Positions 1-6,732 of a DNA stretch of 26,034 nucleotides are shown piece by piece. The stretch's first letter is position 1. Every line of letters starts with the position of its first letter. The notes under the pieces are model-generated. The model made no database searches. It was given only the letters and a program-made list of their open reading frames with translations, and had not been told where the DNA came from. This DNA comes from Candidatus Poribacteria bacterium (GTDB lineage Bacteria > Poribacteria > WGA-4E > UBA9662), in assembly GCA_002729015.1 (NCBI GenBank), contig PBVO01000107.1:1-26034 (forward strand), written 5' to 3'. Both the position numbers and the translations under genes were made by a program.

Positions 1-793
1 TAACGATGGTTTCAGTGTTAGTCTGATTAAACACTTTGGACTTGCTGGCATATCTCGTCAGGTTCATCAAGTTTGGGATTTCGTCAATCTTTACTCTAAA
101 ACGAGAGGAATCAATCGGTTCAAATCCATTGTACTTGTCTGCGATTTTCTAAAAGAGCTACCCAAAGTGCAGTCCTCAGGTGTTGTAGTTCCCAATTTTT
201 CTTATTTAAGAGATTGGATTGAAAATGAAACCTCATTGGGAAACCCAGCTTTAGCCGCCAAGATTGATTCTTCACTCGGAGCCGAAAAAAAAGAATTAGA
301 ACAGGTAATGGCTTGGAGTCTAGGGGTCAATGATATGATAGAGCAAGTAGTTCACAATCTTCCGCCCTTTCCGGGGGTTCGAGACAGCTTGCAGAAATTA
401 CGTGGCAAAGCAGATGTCTTAGTGGTTTCGGCCACACCTTACGAAGCTCTAAAACGCGAGTGGGATGAACATGAAATTACAGACTATGTAGCTCTTATCG
501 CAGGACAAGAGATGGGATCAAAAACGGAACACTTGACGATTGCAACCAATGATCGTTATCCAGCTGAGCGAATTTTGATGGTCGGTGATTCTCCAGGAGA
601 TTTGAAAGCTGCACAGAGCGTTGATGCTCTATTCTTTCCTATTAATCCGGGAGAAGAAGAACTTTCATGGCAATGTTTCTTGGATGAAGGAATTGATAAA
701 TTTTTCAGTGGCGATTTTGCGGGTGATTACCAACGAGAACTAATTCAAAAATACGAAGTCTTCTTACCTGAGCACCCACCCTGGCGAACATAA
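1..793 (+). CDS. HAD-superfamily hydrolase, 3' part (5' end outside window)
   Basis: The reading frame is open from the left edge (first full codon at base 2) to the TAA at 791-793, so this is the C-terminal ~263 residues of a longer protein. A GTG at 167 could be taken as a start, but the 55 codons before it read as ordinary protein in the same frame, including SKTRGINRF, so I regard it as internal. HAD motifs are visible: motif II in VVSATP (about base 428-445), the motif III Lys in GSKTEHL, and motif IV in MVGDSPGDLKAA (about 577-612). The nucleophile motif DxDxT must lie upstream of the window. HAD enzymes are mostly phosphatases acting on small phosphorylated metabolites, and the substrate cannot be read here. 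The next gene starts 16 bases downstream on the same strand, so the two are probably co-transcribed. Family assignment is firm; function is generic. Confidence 0.8.
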   Translation, partial: NDGFSVSLIKHFGLAGISRQVHQVWDFVNLYSKTRGINRFKSIVLVCDFLKELPKVQSSGVVVPNFSYLRDWIENETSLGNPALAAKIDSSLGAEKKELEQVMAWSLGVNDMIEQVVHNLPPFPGVRDSLQKLRGKADVLVVSATPYEALKREWDEHEITDYVALIAGQEMGSKTEHLTIATNDRYPAERILMVGDSPGDLKAAQSVDALFFPINPGEEELSWQCFLDEGIDKFFSGDFAGDYQRELIQKYEVFLPEHPPWRT

Positions 794-809
794 ATGTGAG
801 GAACTGAGA

Positions 810-1787
810 ATGCAGATTGTTGTTTTTCATCCCCATGAACCGACTTATAACCCATTAGATGAATACTGTCGTCAGCTAATTTTGAATGTCACCTCAGGGC
901 ATGACGTTCACTTCCCTGATAATGGGCAAGAGTTTGAAAAAATTGGCCTCAAGGCTGACATTTTCCTTGGTTATACTTCTATGCAATGGATTGCCTATTT
1001 ACCTAATACTAAGTGGTTTCAGTCTATCAGTGCTGGTATTATGCCAGAAGTAATAGAAGAATTAGATAAGCGCCAGCAGAAATATGGTGAAAAAATTTCT
1101 TTCACCAATGCTAGAGGTGTTTACGCACCACAAGCAGCCGAACATGCTTTTGCACTACTTTTGTACCTGACTCGTGGTTTAATGAATCAGAACAAAGAGT
1201 TGCTGATTTCGAATTGGGCCAGATTGCCGGCAATCGAAATTGGAGGAATGACCCTTGGCATTATTGGAATGGGTGGTTTCGGTCTGGAGATGGCCAAACG
1301 GGGTAAAGGTTTTGATATGGATGTGATTGCTATCGACCCTTACTGTACTCAAAAACCCGACTCTGTTGACGAGCTACTATCGAATAACCAGCTAGATGAA
1401 TTAATGAAAAAATCGGATGTGGTAATGTTAGCTTGCCCTTACACAAAACAGACACATCACATAATTAATGATGAAATGTTAGCATTAATGAAACCATCAG
1501 CTTATCTGATCAATGTTACTCGTGGCCTGAACGTAGACGAGTCCGCCCTAATTTCGGCTTTAGAAAACAAGCAAATTGCTGGCGCAGGACTGGACGTATT
1601 CGAAACGGAGCCCCTGCCAATTGATAGCCCGCTTTGGGGAATGGAGCAAGTCGTTATATCACCGCATAATGCTGGTTTGTCTCAAAATCGACCCCGTTTA
1701 ACAATTGAACTTTTTTGTCGAAATTTCCCAAAATTTTTGGCCGGTGAAGAGCTTGAAAACAGTGTTAGCCTCAGTCTTGGTTTTTAG
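810..1787 (+). CDS. D-isomer-specific 2-hydroxyacid dehydrogenase, NAD-binding
   Basis: A 325-residue cytosolic oxidoreductase interconverting a 2-hydroxyacid and a 2-oxoacid with NAD(P). The Rossmann glycine motif GMGGFG is at residues 153-158 and follows a beta strand (LGII). The catalytic triad of the family is present: Arg238 in NVTRG, Glu267 in DVFETEP and His286 in ISPHNAG. Length fits the family (about 310-335). The ATG at 810 follows a GAGGAA ribosome-binding site in TGTGAGGAACTGAGA. It lies 16 bases after the HAD hydrolase gene, suggesting a two-gene or longer operon. Its TAG stop at 1785-1787 overlaps the convergent glutamate dehydrogenase stop. The actual substrate (glyoxylate, hydroxypyruvate, phosphoglycerate or another) cannot be decided. 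The absence of a C-terminal ACT domain argues against the long form of SerA. Confidence 0.88.
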   Translation: MQIVVFHPHEPTYNPLDEYCRQLILNVTSGHDVHFPDNGQEFEKIGLKADIFLGYTSMQWIAYLPNTKWFQSISAGIMPEVIEELDKRQQKYGEKISFTNARGVYAPQAAEHAFALLLYLTRGLMNQNKELLISNWARLPAIEIGGMTLGIIGMGGFGLEMAKRGKGFDMDVIAIDPYCTQKPDSVDELLSNNQLDELMKKSDVVMLACPYTKQTHHIINDEMLALMKPSAYLINVTRGLNVDESALISALENKQIAGAGLDVFETEPLPIDSPLWGMEQVVISPHNAGLSQNRPRLTIELFCRNFPKFLAGEELENSVSLSLGF

Positions 1788-3031
1788 TTAAGATAACCTC
1801 TCAGCCGGGTTGCCTCAGCTACTCTTTCTACACCAACCATAAATGCAGCAGTGCGCATAGATACTTTCTCCTTCTCAGCCAATTGGCAAACCTGTTGGTA
1901 TGAATTAATTAGTATACGTTTGAGTTTATCGTTGACCTCTTCTAGCTCCCATGTAAACTCTTGAATGTTTTGTACCCATTCAAAATAGGACACAATCACA
2001 CCGCCAGCATTGACTAAGATATCAGGAAAGATTATTTTCCCTTTGTCCTCTAATATATTTTCTCCTGATCTAGTGATTGGTCCATTAGCAGCTTCAAATA
2101 TAGACCGAGCTTTAATCTTATCGGCATTTTGTTCAGTAATAACTCCCCCGACAGCAGCTGGAACTAGAATATCGCAAGAAAGCTCCAGCAATTCATCATT
2201 GCTAATTGTATCTGCCGATCCAAATTCTTGCACTAGCCGGCCTTGACTGGGGTAATCGGCTAAGAGATCAATGGGCAAACCGTTTGGGTTATAAATTCCG
2301 CCGGCATAATCGCTGATGGCAACGATTTTAGCACCCATTTCATCAAGAAATCGGGCTGTGTGCAAACCTACATTACCAAATCCTTGAATTGCTACTCTGG
2401 CGTCTTCTATCAGAACTATATTAAAATCTTTAATAGCTTGCTGAATCACTAGTGCGGTACCATGCCCTGTGGCTTCTGTTCGGCCGAAAGATCCATTTAA
2501 ACCAATAGGCTTGCCTGTAACCGTTTCCGGCGTATGCCCATGAATTTTACTGTACTCGTCCATTAACCAAGCCATCGTCTGGCTGTCGGTCCCCATGTCC
2601 GGCGCAGGAATATCTTGACGTGGGCCAATCACTAACGCAATTTTATCGGTGAAAGTTCGGGTTAGACGTTCAAGTTCATTGGTTTCTAAATTTCTTGGAT
2701 TGCACGTCACACCACCTTTTGCTCCACCCAGTGGTAAATTGGTTAGTGCTGTTTTCCAAGTCATTAATGATGCTAAAGCCCTTACATCATCCAAATCAGC
2801 AGTATCGTGATAACGAATACCACCCTTAAAAGGACCGCGGAAATTATTATGCTGTACTCGATAACCGGTGTATAAATCGAGTTCCCCATCATTGCGACGT
2901 AGAGGTATTTCTACTGTTATTTCTCGGTAGGGATTTATCAAGGTTCTACGCATTTCATCTGACAAACCCAATTTTTCAGCAGCTTGATTAAAAAAGTGTC
3001 CTACATTTTCAGTGGGTGAGTGTTTGTGCAT
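1784..3031 (-). CDS. gdhA: Glutamate dehydrogenase
   Basis: A 415-residue Glu/Leu/Phe/Val dehydrogenase-family protein catalysing reversible oxidative deamination of glutamate to 2-oxoglutarate and ammonia. Seen from the chosen start: substrate region GYRVQHN...KGGIRYH (57-74), catalytic Lys105 in GGAKGG, catalytic Asp145 in PAPDMGTD, and the nucleotide-binding GFGNVG at 217-222. Length matches the ~415-residue hexameric family. I chose the ATG at 3029-3031 because family homology begins just after it (SPTENVGHFFNQAAEKLG). An ATG at 3101-3103 is in frame and would add 24 residues, rich in hydrophobic and basic residues, that look unlike the family. Ribosome-binding sites are weak for both. 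The gene stands alone on its strand and converges with the 2-hydroxyacid dehydrogenase, with stop codons overlapping in TTAG. Coenzyme preference was not determined. Confidence 0.9.
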   Translation of the reverse strand: MHKHSPTENVGHFFNQAAEKLGLSDEMRRTLINPYREITVEIPLRRNDGELDLYTGYRVQHNNFRGPFKGGIRYHDTADLDDVRALASLMTWKTALTNLPLGGAKGGVTCNPRNLETNELERLTRTFTDKIALVIGPRQDIPAPDMGTDSQTMAWLMDEYSKIHGHTPETVTGKPIGLNGSFGRTEATGHGTALVIQQAIKDFNIVLIEDARVAIQGFGNVGLHTARFLDEMGAKIVAISDYAGGIYNPNGLPIDLLADYPSQGRLVQEFGSADTISNDELLELSCDILVPAAVGGVITEQNADKIKARSIFEAANGPITRSGENILEDKGKIIFPDILVNAGGVIVSYFEWVQNIQEFTWELEEVNDKLKRILINSYQQVCQLAEKEKVSMRTAAFMVGVERVAEATRLRGYLN

Positions 3032-3184
3032 TTTTCTTACTCGTCTGGTAATTTGGAATAAATATTTGTTTGAAAAATAAATCTTGTTAAGAAGAAGGTC
3101 CATTCTAGCCTAGGTGGCGGTTTGTGTCAAATTTCTTACCTTAAAAACAGGTACAGATTCCTATATTTTCCAAAATAGGTGGCC

Positions 3185-3213
3185 TTGACAGGATAGGGGT
3201 TAGGTGATATATT
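3185..3213 (+). promoter_or_regulatory. Sigma-70-type promoter for the sigma factor/FHA/recG operon
   Basis: TTGACA (3185-3190) and TATATT (3208-3213) are separated by exactly 17 bases, close to the housekeeping consensus. Transcription would begin near 3220, leaving an untranslated leader of about 160 bases before the TTG start at 3379. The match to a housekeeping promoter suggests the operon is not driven only by its own sigma factor. Called from sequence alone. Confidence 0.6.
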
Positions 3214-3306
3214 CGAAAAAAGATTTGTATAAGTAATTTTTCGTGATTTTATATGAAACTTCGTCTTGATTTAAGCGTACTTATGGGGGCGACGTGTTGC
3301 GCATAT

Positions 3307-3331
3307 CAGATTATGCTGGAAACTTAATCTG
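3307..3331 (+). other. Stem-loop in the leader of the sigma factor operon
   Basis: CAGATTA (3307-3313) pairs perfectly with TAATCTG (3325-3331) across an 11-base loop, within the ~160-base leader between the predicted start of transcription and the sigma factor gene. It has no U-tract, so it is not an obvious intrinsic terminator. A role in translation or transcript stability is only a possibility. Confidence 0.35.
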
Positions 3332-3378
3332 GATGAGCTGAGTGTGTTCAACTAACGCCTTCCAATAAAGGAGAAAAA

Positions 3379-3999
3379 TTGTCCCGACTTGCCAAAGAGG
3401 CATCTGCTCAGGAAGATACTCATTTAGCCAACCAGCTCAAGTTGGGTGATGAGCAGGCATTTTGCCGTCTCATGGACAAGCATTCGGGTTGGGTTTATAG
3501 TAAAACCTACCGAACGTTACACAATCATCGAGATACTGAAGAAGTTACGATGGATGTTTTCATGAAGGTCTGGCAAAAAATTGATAAGTGGGACCCCAAA
3601 CAGGGTAGTTTTCAAGCATGGCTGAACACTGTGGCCAAGAATACCATTATTGATGCGATTCGTAAAAGAGAAAGGATCCGTGAGTCTCTACTATTGATGG
3701 AAGAGGAGTCGGAAGTCCCGCTGGCTCATTACAGAGACAGCGCTCCAACCCCAGATAAAGTCGTCGAAGAAAAAGAGTCAAAGGACATCTTGCTTCTTGC
3801 ATTACAACAAGTAACTAAGCCCAACCACCGGACTGCTTGGGTTTTGCGGCACCTGGAAGGGTGCAGCATTGCAGAAATTTCAGGTATCCTCAAAAGGAAA
3901 GAGGGAACTGTGAAGATTTGGATATTTCGATGTACACAGGAACTACGTCAAATTATGGTTCGCAACGGATTTAGCCAACTTTCTCATTTAGAAAGCTGA
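3379..3999 (+). CDS. ECF-like RNA polymerase sigma factor
   Basis: A 206-residue protein with the two-domain layout of group 4 (ECF) sigma factors. The sigma region 2 core is at about residues 28-98 (EEVTMDVFMKVWQKID, then GSFQAWLNTVAKNTIIDAIRK) and the region 4 helix-turn-helix at about 135-190 (CSIAEISGILKRKEGTVKIWI). There is no extended C-terminal domain. The start is TTG at 3379, preceded by a strong AAAGGAG at 3367-3373 and matching the expected N-terminus. It directs RNA polymerase to a specific promoter set that cannot be identified here. The next gene begins 17 bases downstream and encodes FHA domains rather than a recognisable zinc-finger anti-sigma factor, so control may be by phosphorylation or protein interaction. 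That is inference. Family assignment is strong; regulon unknown. Confidence 0.88.
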   Translation: MSRLAKEASAQEDTHLANQLKLGDEQAFCRLMDKHSGWVYSKTYRTLHNHRDTEEVTMDVFMKVWQKIDKWDPKQGSFQAWLNTVAKNTIIDAIRKRERIRESLLLMEEESEVPLAHYRDSAPTPDKVVEEKESKDILLLALQQVTKPNHRTAWVLRHLEGCSIAEISGILKRKEGTVKIWIFRCTQELRQIMVRNGFSQLSHLES

Positions 4000-4016
4000 G
4001 ATCAGGAGATTAACAT

Positions 4017-5135
4017 ATGGGATTTTGGAATCGACTTCCGTCGGAGAGCGAAGCCGACCAAGCTGAAATGCTGGAGTCTTACACACGGTGGGTTCGCGGT
4101 GAAAAATTGTCAGGGAAGCAACAGCGGTTCTTACGATTCTTTCAAGAGAGGGATAGTAGCCAACTTTTGAAAGAACTGGTGGATCTTGCTTATCAATGTT
4201 ATAAGGGAGAAGAGTTGGCTGATACAATCAGTTTGATAGAATCAACCAACCACATGCTCTCCTCAGAAGTGCAGACGCGTATGAAAGATAACCTGCTTAG
4301 GTCGATCCGAAAAGACCAAAAACAGTCAACGCCTAATGTAAGCTATATACCACAGGCTGCATACAGTCCTGACCAGTTGGGCAGTGCAAGCGAATTGGCC
4401 TATGATGAAACCCATGTACTTACTGGGGATTCGGTAAGTAGTCTGGCTATCTTGGATAATGAAATTCTGCCTCTAAGTTCAGAATTCTCGGTTCCGGTAA
4501 GTTTGAGCGATTGGCAATTGACACTAGAAGTTGATGTCGAAGGTGAGTTGTCGAAAGAATTTAATCTTGAAATTAAGCACGTGACCTTCGGTAGCGACAA
4601 ACAGAATACGATATCATTACTAAGAAACGCGACTATTTCGTCCATTCACTGTCAATTGACAATAGAAAAAGATCAAGTGTATTTGACCGATCTTGATAGT
4701 GAATCCGGGACACAGATAGATGGCACCTCAATTCACGAACCAACGCAGATTAGTGTAGGTACTGTTGTATCAGTAGGAACACAATCCCTTGAGGTCATTG
4801 AAATTGAGAAAGAAACAGGAACCTTAATGATTTCTTTTAAAGAAATTGAGGGGCAGCAGGCGGGGCAAATATTTACCGTTCAAGCACGACATCTAATTCT
4901 TGGACGCAGTGAGAAACTGGCACATATCCATGTACCTGATCCAAATCGAACGCTTTCTCGTCAACATGCTCAGTTTGAGTTACGCAGCAATCAAATTTAT
5001 GTGACTGACTTGGATAGTACAAATGGTACATATGTTAACGAAATCAAGATTTCAGAGCCCACACCAGTCGTCGTTGGCAGTTCTCTCCGTTTTGGTGATG
5101 TTTGTTGTAGAATAACCGCAATAGAACCAATCTAA
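4017..5135 (+). CDS. Two-FHA-domain protein
   Basis: A 372-residue soluble protein with no membrane segment. Residues 1-100 are helical and charged, 100-165 look like a low-complexity linker, and two forkhead-associated folds follow at about 168-262 and 268-369. FHA domains bind phosphothreonine peptides. The second has all hallmark residues: Gly296-Arg297 (ILGR), Ser314-Arg315-x-His317 (LSRQH) and Asn336-Gly337-Thr338 (STNGTYV). The first keeps Ser-x-x-His-like ISSIHC and a DLDS repeat but has FGSDK where GR is expected and ESGT where NGT is expected, so it probably no longer binds phosphothreonine. The ATG at 4017 follows AGGAG. The gene sits 17 bases after the sigma factor gene, so it may regulate that sigma factor in response to a Ser/Thr kinase. 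No kinase gene is in the window. Confidence 0.85.
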   Translation: MGFWNRLPSESEADQAEMLESYTRWVRGEKLSGKQQRFLRFFQERDSSQLLKELVDLAYQCYKGEELADTISLIESTNHMLSSEVQTRMKDNLLRSIRKDQKQSTPNVSYIPQAAYSPDQLGSASELAYDETHVLTGDSVSSLAILDNEILPLSSEFSVPVSLSDWQLTLEVDVEGELSKEFNLEIKHVTFGSDKQNTISLLRNATISSIHCQLTIEKDQVYLTDLDSESGTQIDGTSIHEPTQISVGTVVSVGTQSLEVIEIEKETGTLMISFKEIEGQQAGQIFTVQARHLILGRSEKLAHIHVPDPNRTLSRQHAQFELRSNQIYVTDLDSTNGTYVNEIKISEPTPVVVGSSLRFGDVCCRITAIEPI

Positions 5136-5162
5136 GTTTAAGGAGAAGGCTTCGTTGAGGTA

Positions 5163-6188
5163 GTGTGGACCAGAGATCAATATTTTCAGAATGCCACCTA
5201 TGAATATAAAAATCGCCGTTACGAAATAGCAGCGAAATATTATTCCGCGGGCCTACGGATAGATCCACGGTCGTTAGTTGGCTACCTCGATCTAGGAAAG
5301 TGTTATGAAATGTTGGGCCGCTGGCCGGAGGCAGTGAAAGTTCTAGAACAAGCTCTTAGGCTTTCACCTGGTCACCCAACAGCCCTGAGACGTTATACCC
5401 GTGTTAAGGAAGAGCAGCGGTTTTATGAGAATTTTCAGCCGGCACTTCCTAAGCTGCTATCTCAATTTTGTCCACCCTTCAGAACACCTGATATCTCTCG
5501 CGATGTTTTGCTGCATGTGCCTGCAGAATTACCAGTTAAAAAAAACGAACTGTCATATCCTATCGCTTTTAATACAACCGAAATTAGTTCTCTCTTTCGC
5601 TACTCCCACATAGATCAAATTCCAGTAAACCTTTTGCTTTTACCTTCTTCACCCTCACTTGATCTGAAACATACTAGTAATGATTCGTTCTTACCACCTT
5701 GGGCTGTCGGTAAATACCAAAATCGGCAAATTTATGTTCGCTATGATCCAAAAAATCGTCTAATGAAAACGTTGTTTTCGATTGTCCTACGGCACGAATG
5801 GGTTCATTTTGTCATTGATCAATTATCAGGTGGAAAATGCCCCAACTGGCTTGATGAAGGTTTAGCTGCATTAATTTCTCGGCCTCTCATGGATTCAGAG
5901 AAATATTGTCTGATGAAAAATCAAAAAGAATCAGATTTTGTTATATCTAATAAGACTTTAAGTACTCTTTTCAGTGGTATTAGTGGAAAGATATTTTTAG
6001 ATTATTTACAAGCCCGTTTATTTGTCGAATGGTTGGTAGGTGAAGTAAGTTGGCAACCAATACTGGACTCAATGAGAAAAATGAAGGAAGAAGTAGAGCC
6101 TAGCGTAGCTTTCCGAGAAACAATAGGAGATGATGCCGATGAATTTTATCACCGTTTTCAAACACAAAGTACTTGCCAGACATTATAG
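5163..6188 (+). CDS. TPR-containing HExxH metallopeptidase-like protein
   Basis: A 341-residue protein. Residues 1-80 carry about two tetratricopeptide repeats (AAKYYSAGLRIDPRSLVGYLDLG and AVKVLEQALRLSPGHPTALRR regions). The C-terminal half resembles the peptidase MA (gluzincin) family: zinc motif HEWVH at 211-215 with catalytic Glu212, and NWLDEGLA with the probable third ligand Glu232 about 20 residues later, followed by YLQARLFVEWL, the typical helix after the active site. No signal peptide or membrane segment is visible, so it is probably cytoplasmic. The start is GTG at 5163; a TTG nine bases upstream runs straight into TAG. It lies 27 bases after the FHA gene and 18 before the CvpA-like gene. 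Substrate unknown; it could process a regulator encoded in the same operon, but that is speculation. Confidence 0.75.
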   Translation: MWTRDQYFQNATYEYKNRRYEIAAKYYSAGLRIDPRSLVGYLDLGKCYEMLGRWPEAVKVLEQALRLSPGHPTALRRYTRVKEEQRFYENFQPALPKLLSQFCPPFRTPDISRDVLLHVPAELPVKKNELSYPIAFNTTEISSLFRYSHIDQIPVNLLLLPSSPSLDLKHTSNDSFLPPWAVGKYQNRQIYVRYDPKNRLMKTLFSIVLRHEWVHFVIDQLSGGKCPNWLDEGLAALISRPLMDSEKYCLMKNQKESDFVISNKTLSTLFSGISGKIFLDYLQARLFVEWLVGEVSWQPILDSMRKMKEEVEPSVAFRETIGDDADEFYHRFQTQSTCQTL

Positions 6189-6206
6189 GCTTGGATAATC
6201 AATCTG

Positions 6207-6707
6207 ATGGGTAATGTTGATATTGTTATCTCTCTTGTAGTTTTATCCGGGGCATGGAAATGTTGGCGTACTGGACTAGCTAGGAGTGTATGGGGACTAA
6301 TGGCTATTTTTGCCGGTGTTTGGGCTGCCAGCCAATTCTGGCGGGACATAGCCCCAAACTTAGAATCACTAATTGGTGGAAATCCAGAACTGGCTAAATG
6401 GGTAAGTGTGATTGGTATTGCAGCAGCAGTTAGCATAGCTGCCGACTGGTTGCTAGAAAGGATGCAGGGTATTTTTGATAAGGGTGTTTTAGGTTGGATC
6501 AATGGGCTAGCCGGTGCAGTTTTTGGTATATTCGTTGGTATATTTCTAACAGGTGGCATCTGTCTTTTAGCAAGTAGTCATGGTAGTGAAAATATTAAGA
6601 GTGTTATTAGTCAATCAAAGCTAGCTGAAATAACCATGAATTTTGCGCGCCAATTTTTAGATTTTGGCAAAGAAGCAATTAAGAAACAAGTTGATAGGAT
6701 TCGATAA
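6207..6707 (+). CDS. CvpA-family membrane protein
   Basis: A 166-residue integral membrane protein with four predicted helices at about residues 3-20, 27-44, 62-83 and 98-122, and a charged C-terminal tail ending in KKQVDRIR. The arrangement, the GLARSVWGL segment after the first helix, the KGVLGWINGLAGAVFG segment before the last helix and the length fit the CvpA (colicin V production-like) family. These are inner-membrane proteins of poorly defined function, linked to envelope homeostasis in some bacteria. The ATG at 6207 has no clear ribosome-binding site, so translation is probably coupled to the upstream gene that ends 18 bases before. The fourth gene of the proposed operon. Confidence 0.7.
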   Translation: MGNVDIVISLVVLSGAWKCWRTGLARSVWGLMAIFAGVWAASQFWRDIAPNLESLIGGNPELAKWVSVIGIAAAVSIAADWLLERMQGIFDKGVLGWINGLAGAVFGIFVGIFLTGGICLLASSHGSENIKSVISQSKLAEITMNFARQFLDFGKEAIKKQVDRIR

Positions 6708-6732
6708 TCTTAACCTTCGCTTCATTGAACCT

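Noticed and set aside
167..793. GTG at 167 as the true start of a short HAD protein
   Set aside because: The same frame is open to the left edge and reads as family-like protein, so the gene is cut by the window rather than short.
2010..2246. Plus-strand reading frame inside the glutamate dehydrogenase gene
   Set aside because: It is antisense to a strongly conserved gene, with no ribosome-binding site and no recognisable product.
3032..3103. N-terminal extension of glutamate dehydrogenase from the ATG at 3101-3103
   Set aside because: The 24 extra residues do not resemble the family, and the downstream ATG gives the standard length.
3284..3328. Short leader reading frame of about 14 codons (ATGGGGGCG...) before the sigma factor gene
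   Set aside because: No ribosome-binding site and no meaningful codon pattern such as a run of one amino acid, so an attenuator peptide is not supported.
6664..6732. RecG start at TTG 6664
   Set aside because: It would overlap the CvpA-like gene by 44 bases and has no ribosome-binding site; ATG 6733 fits better, though this is not certain.
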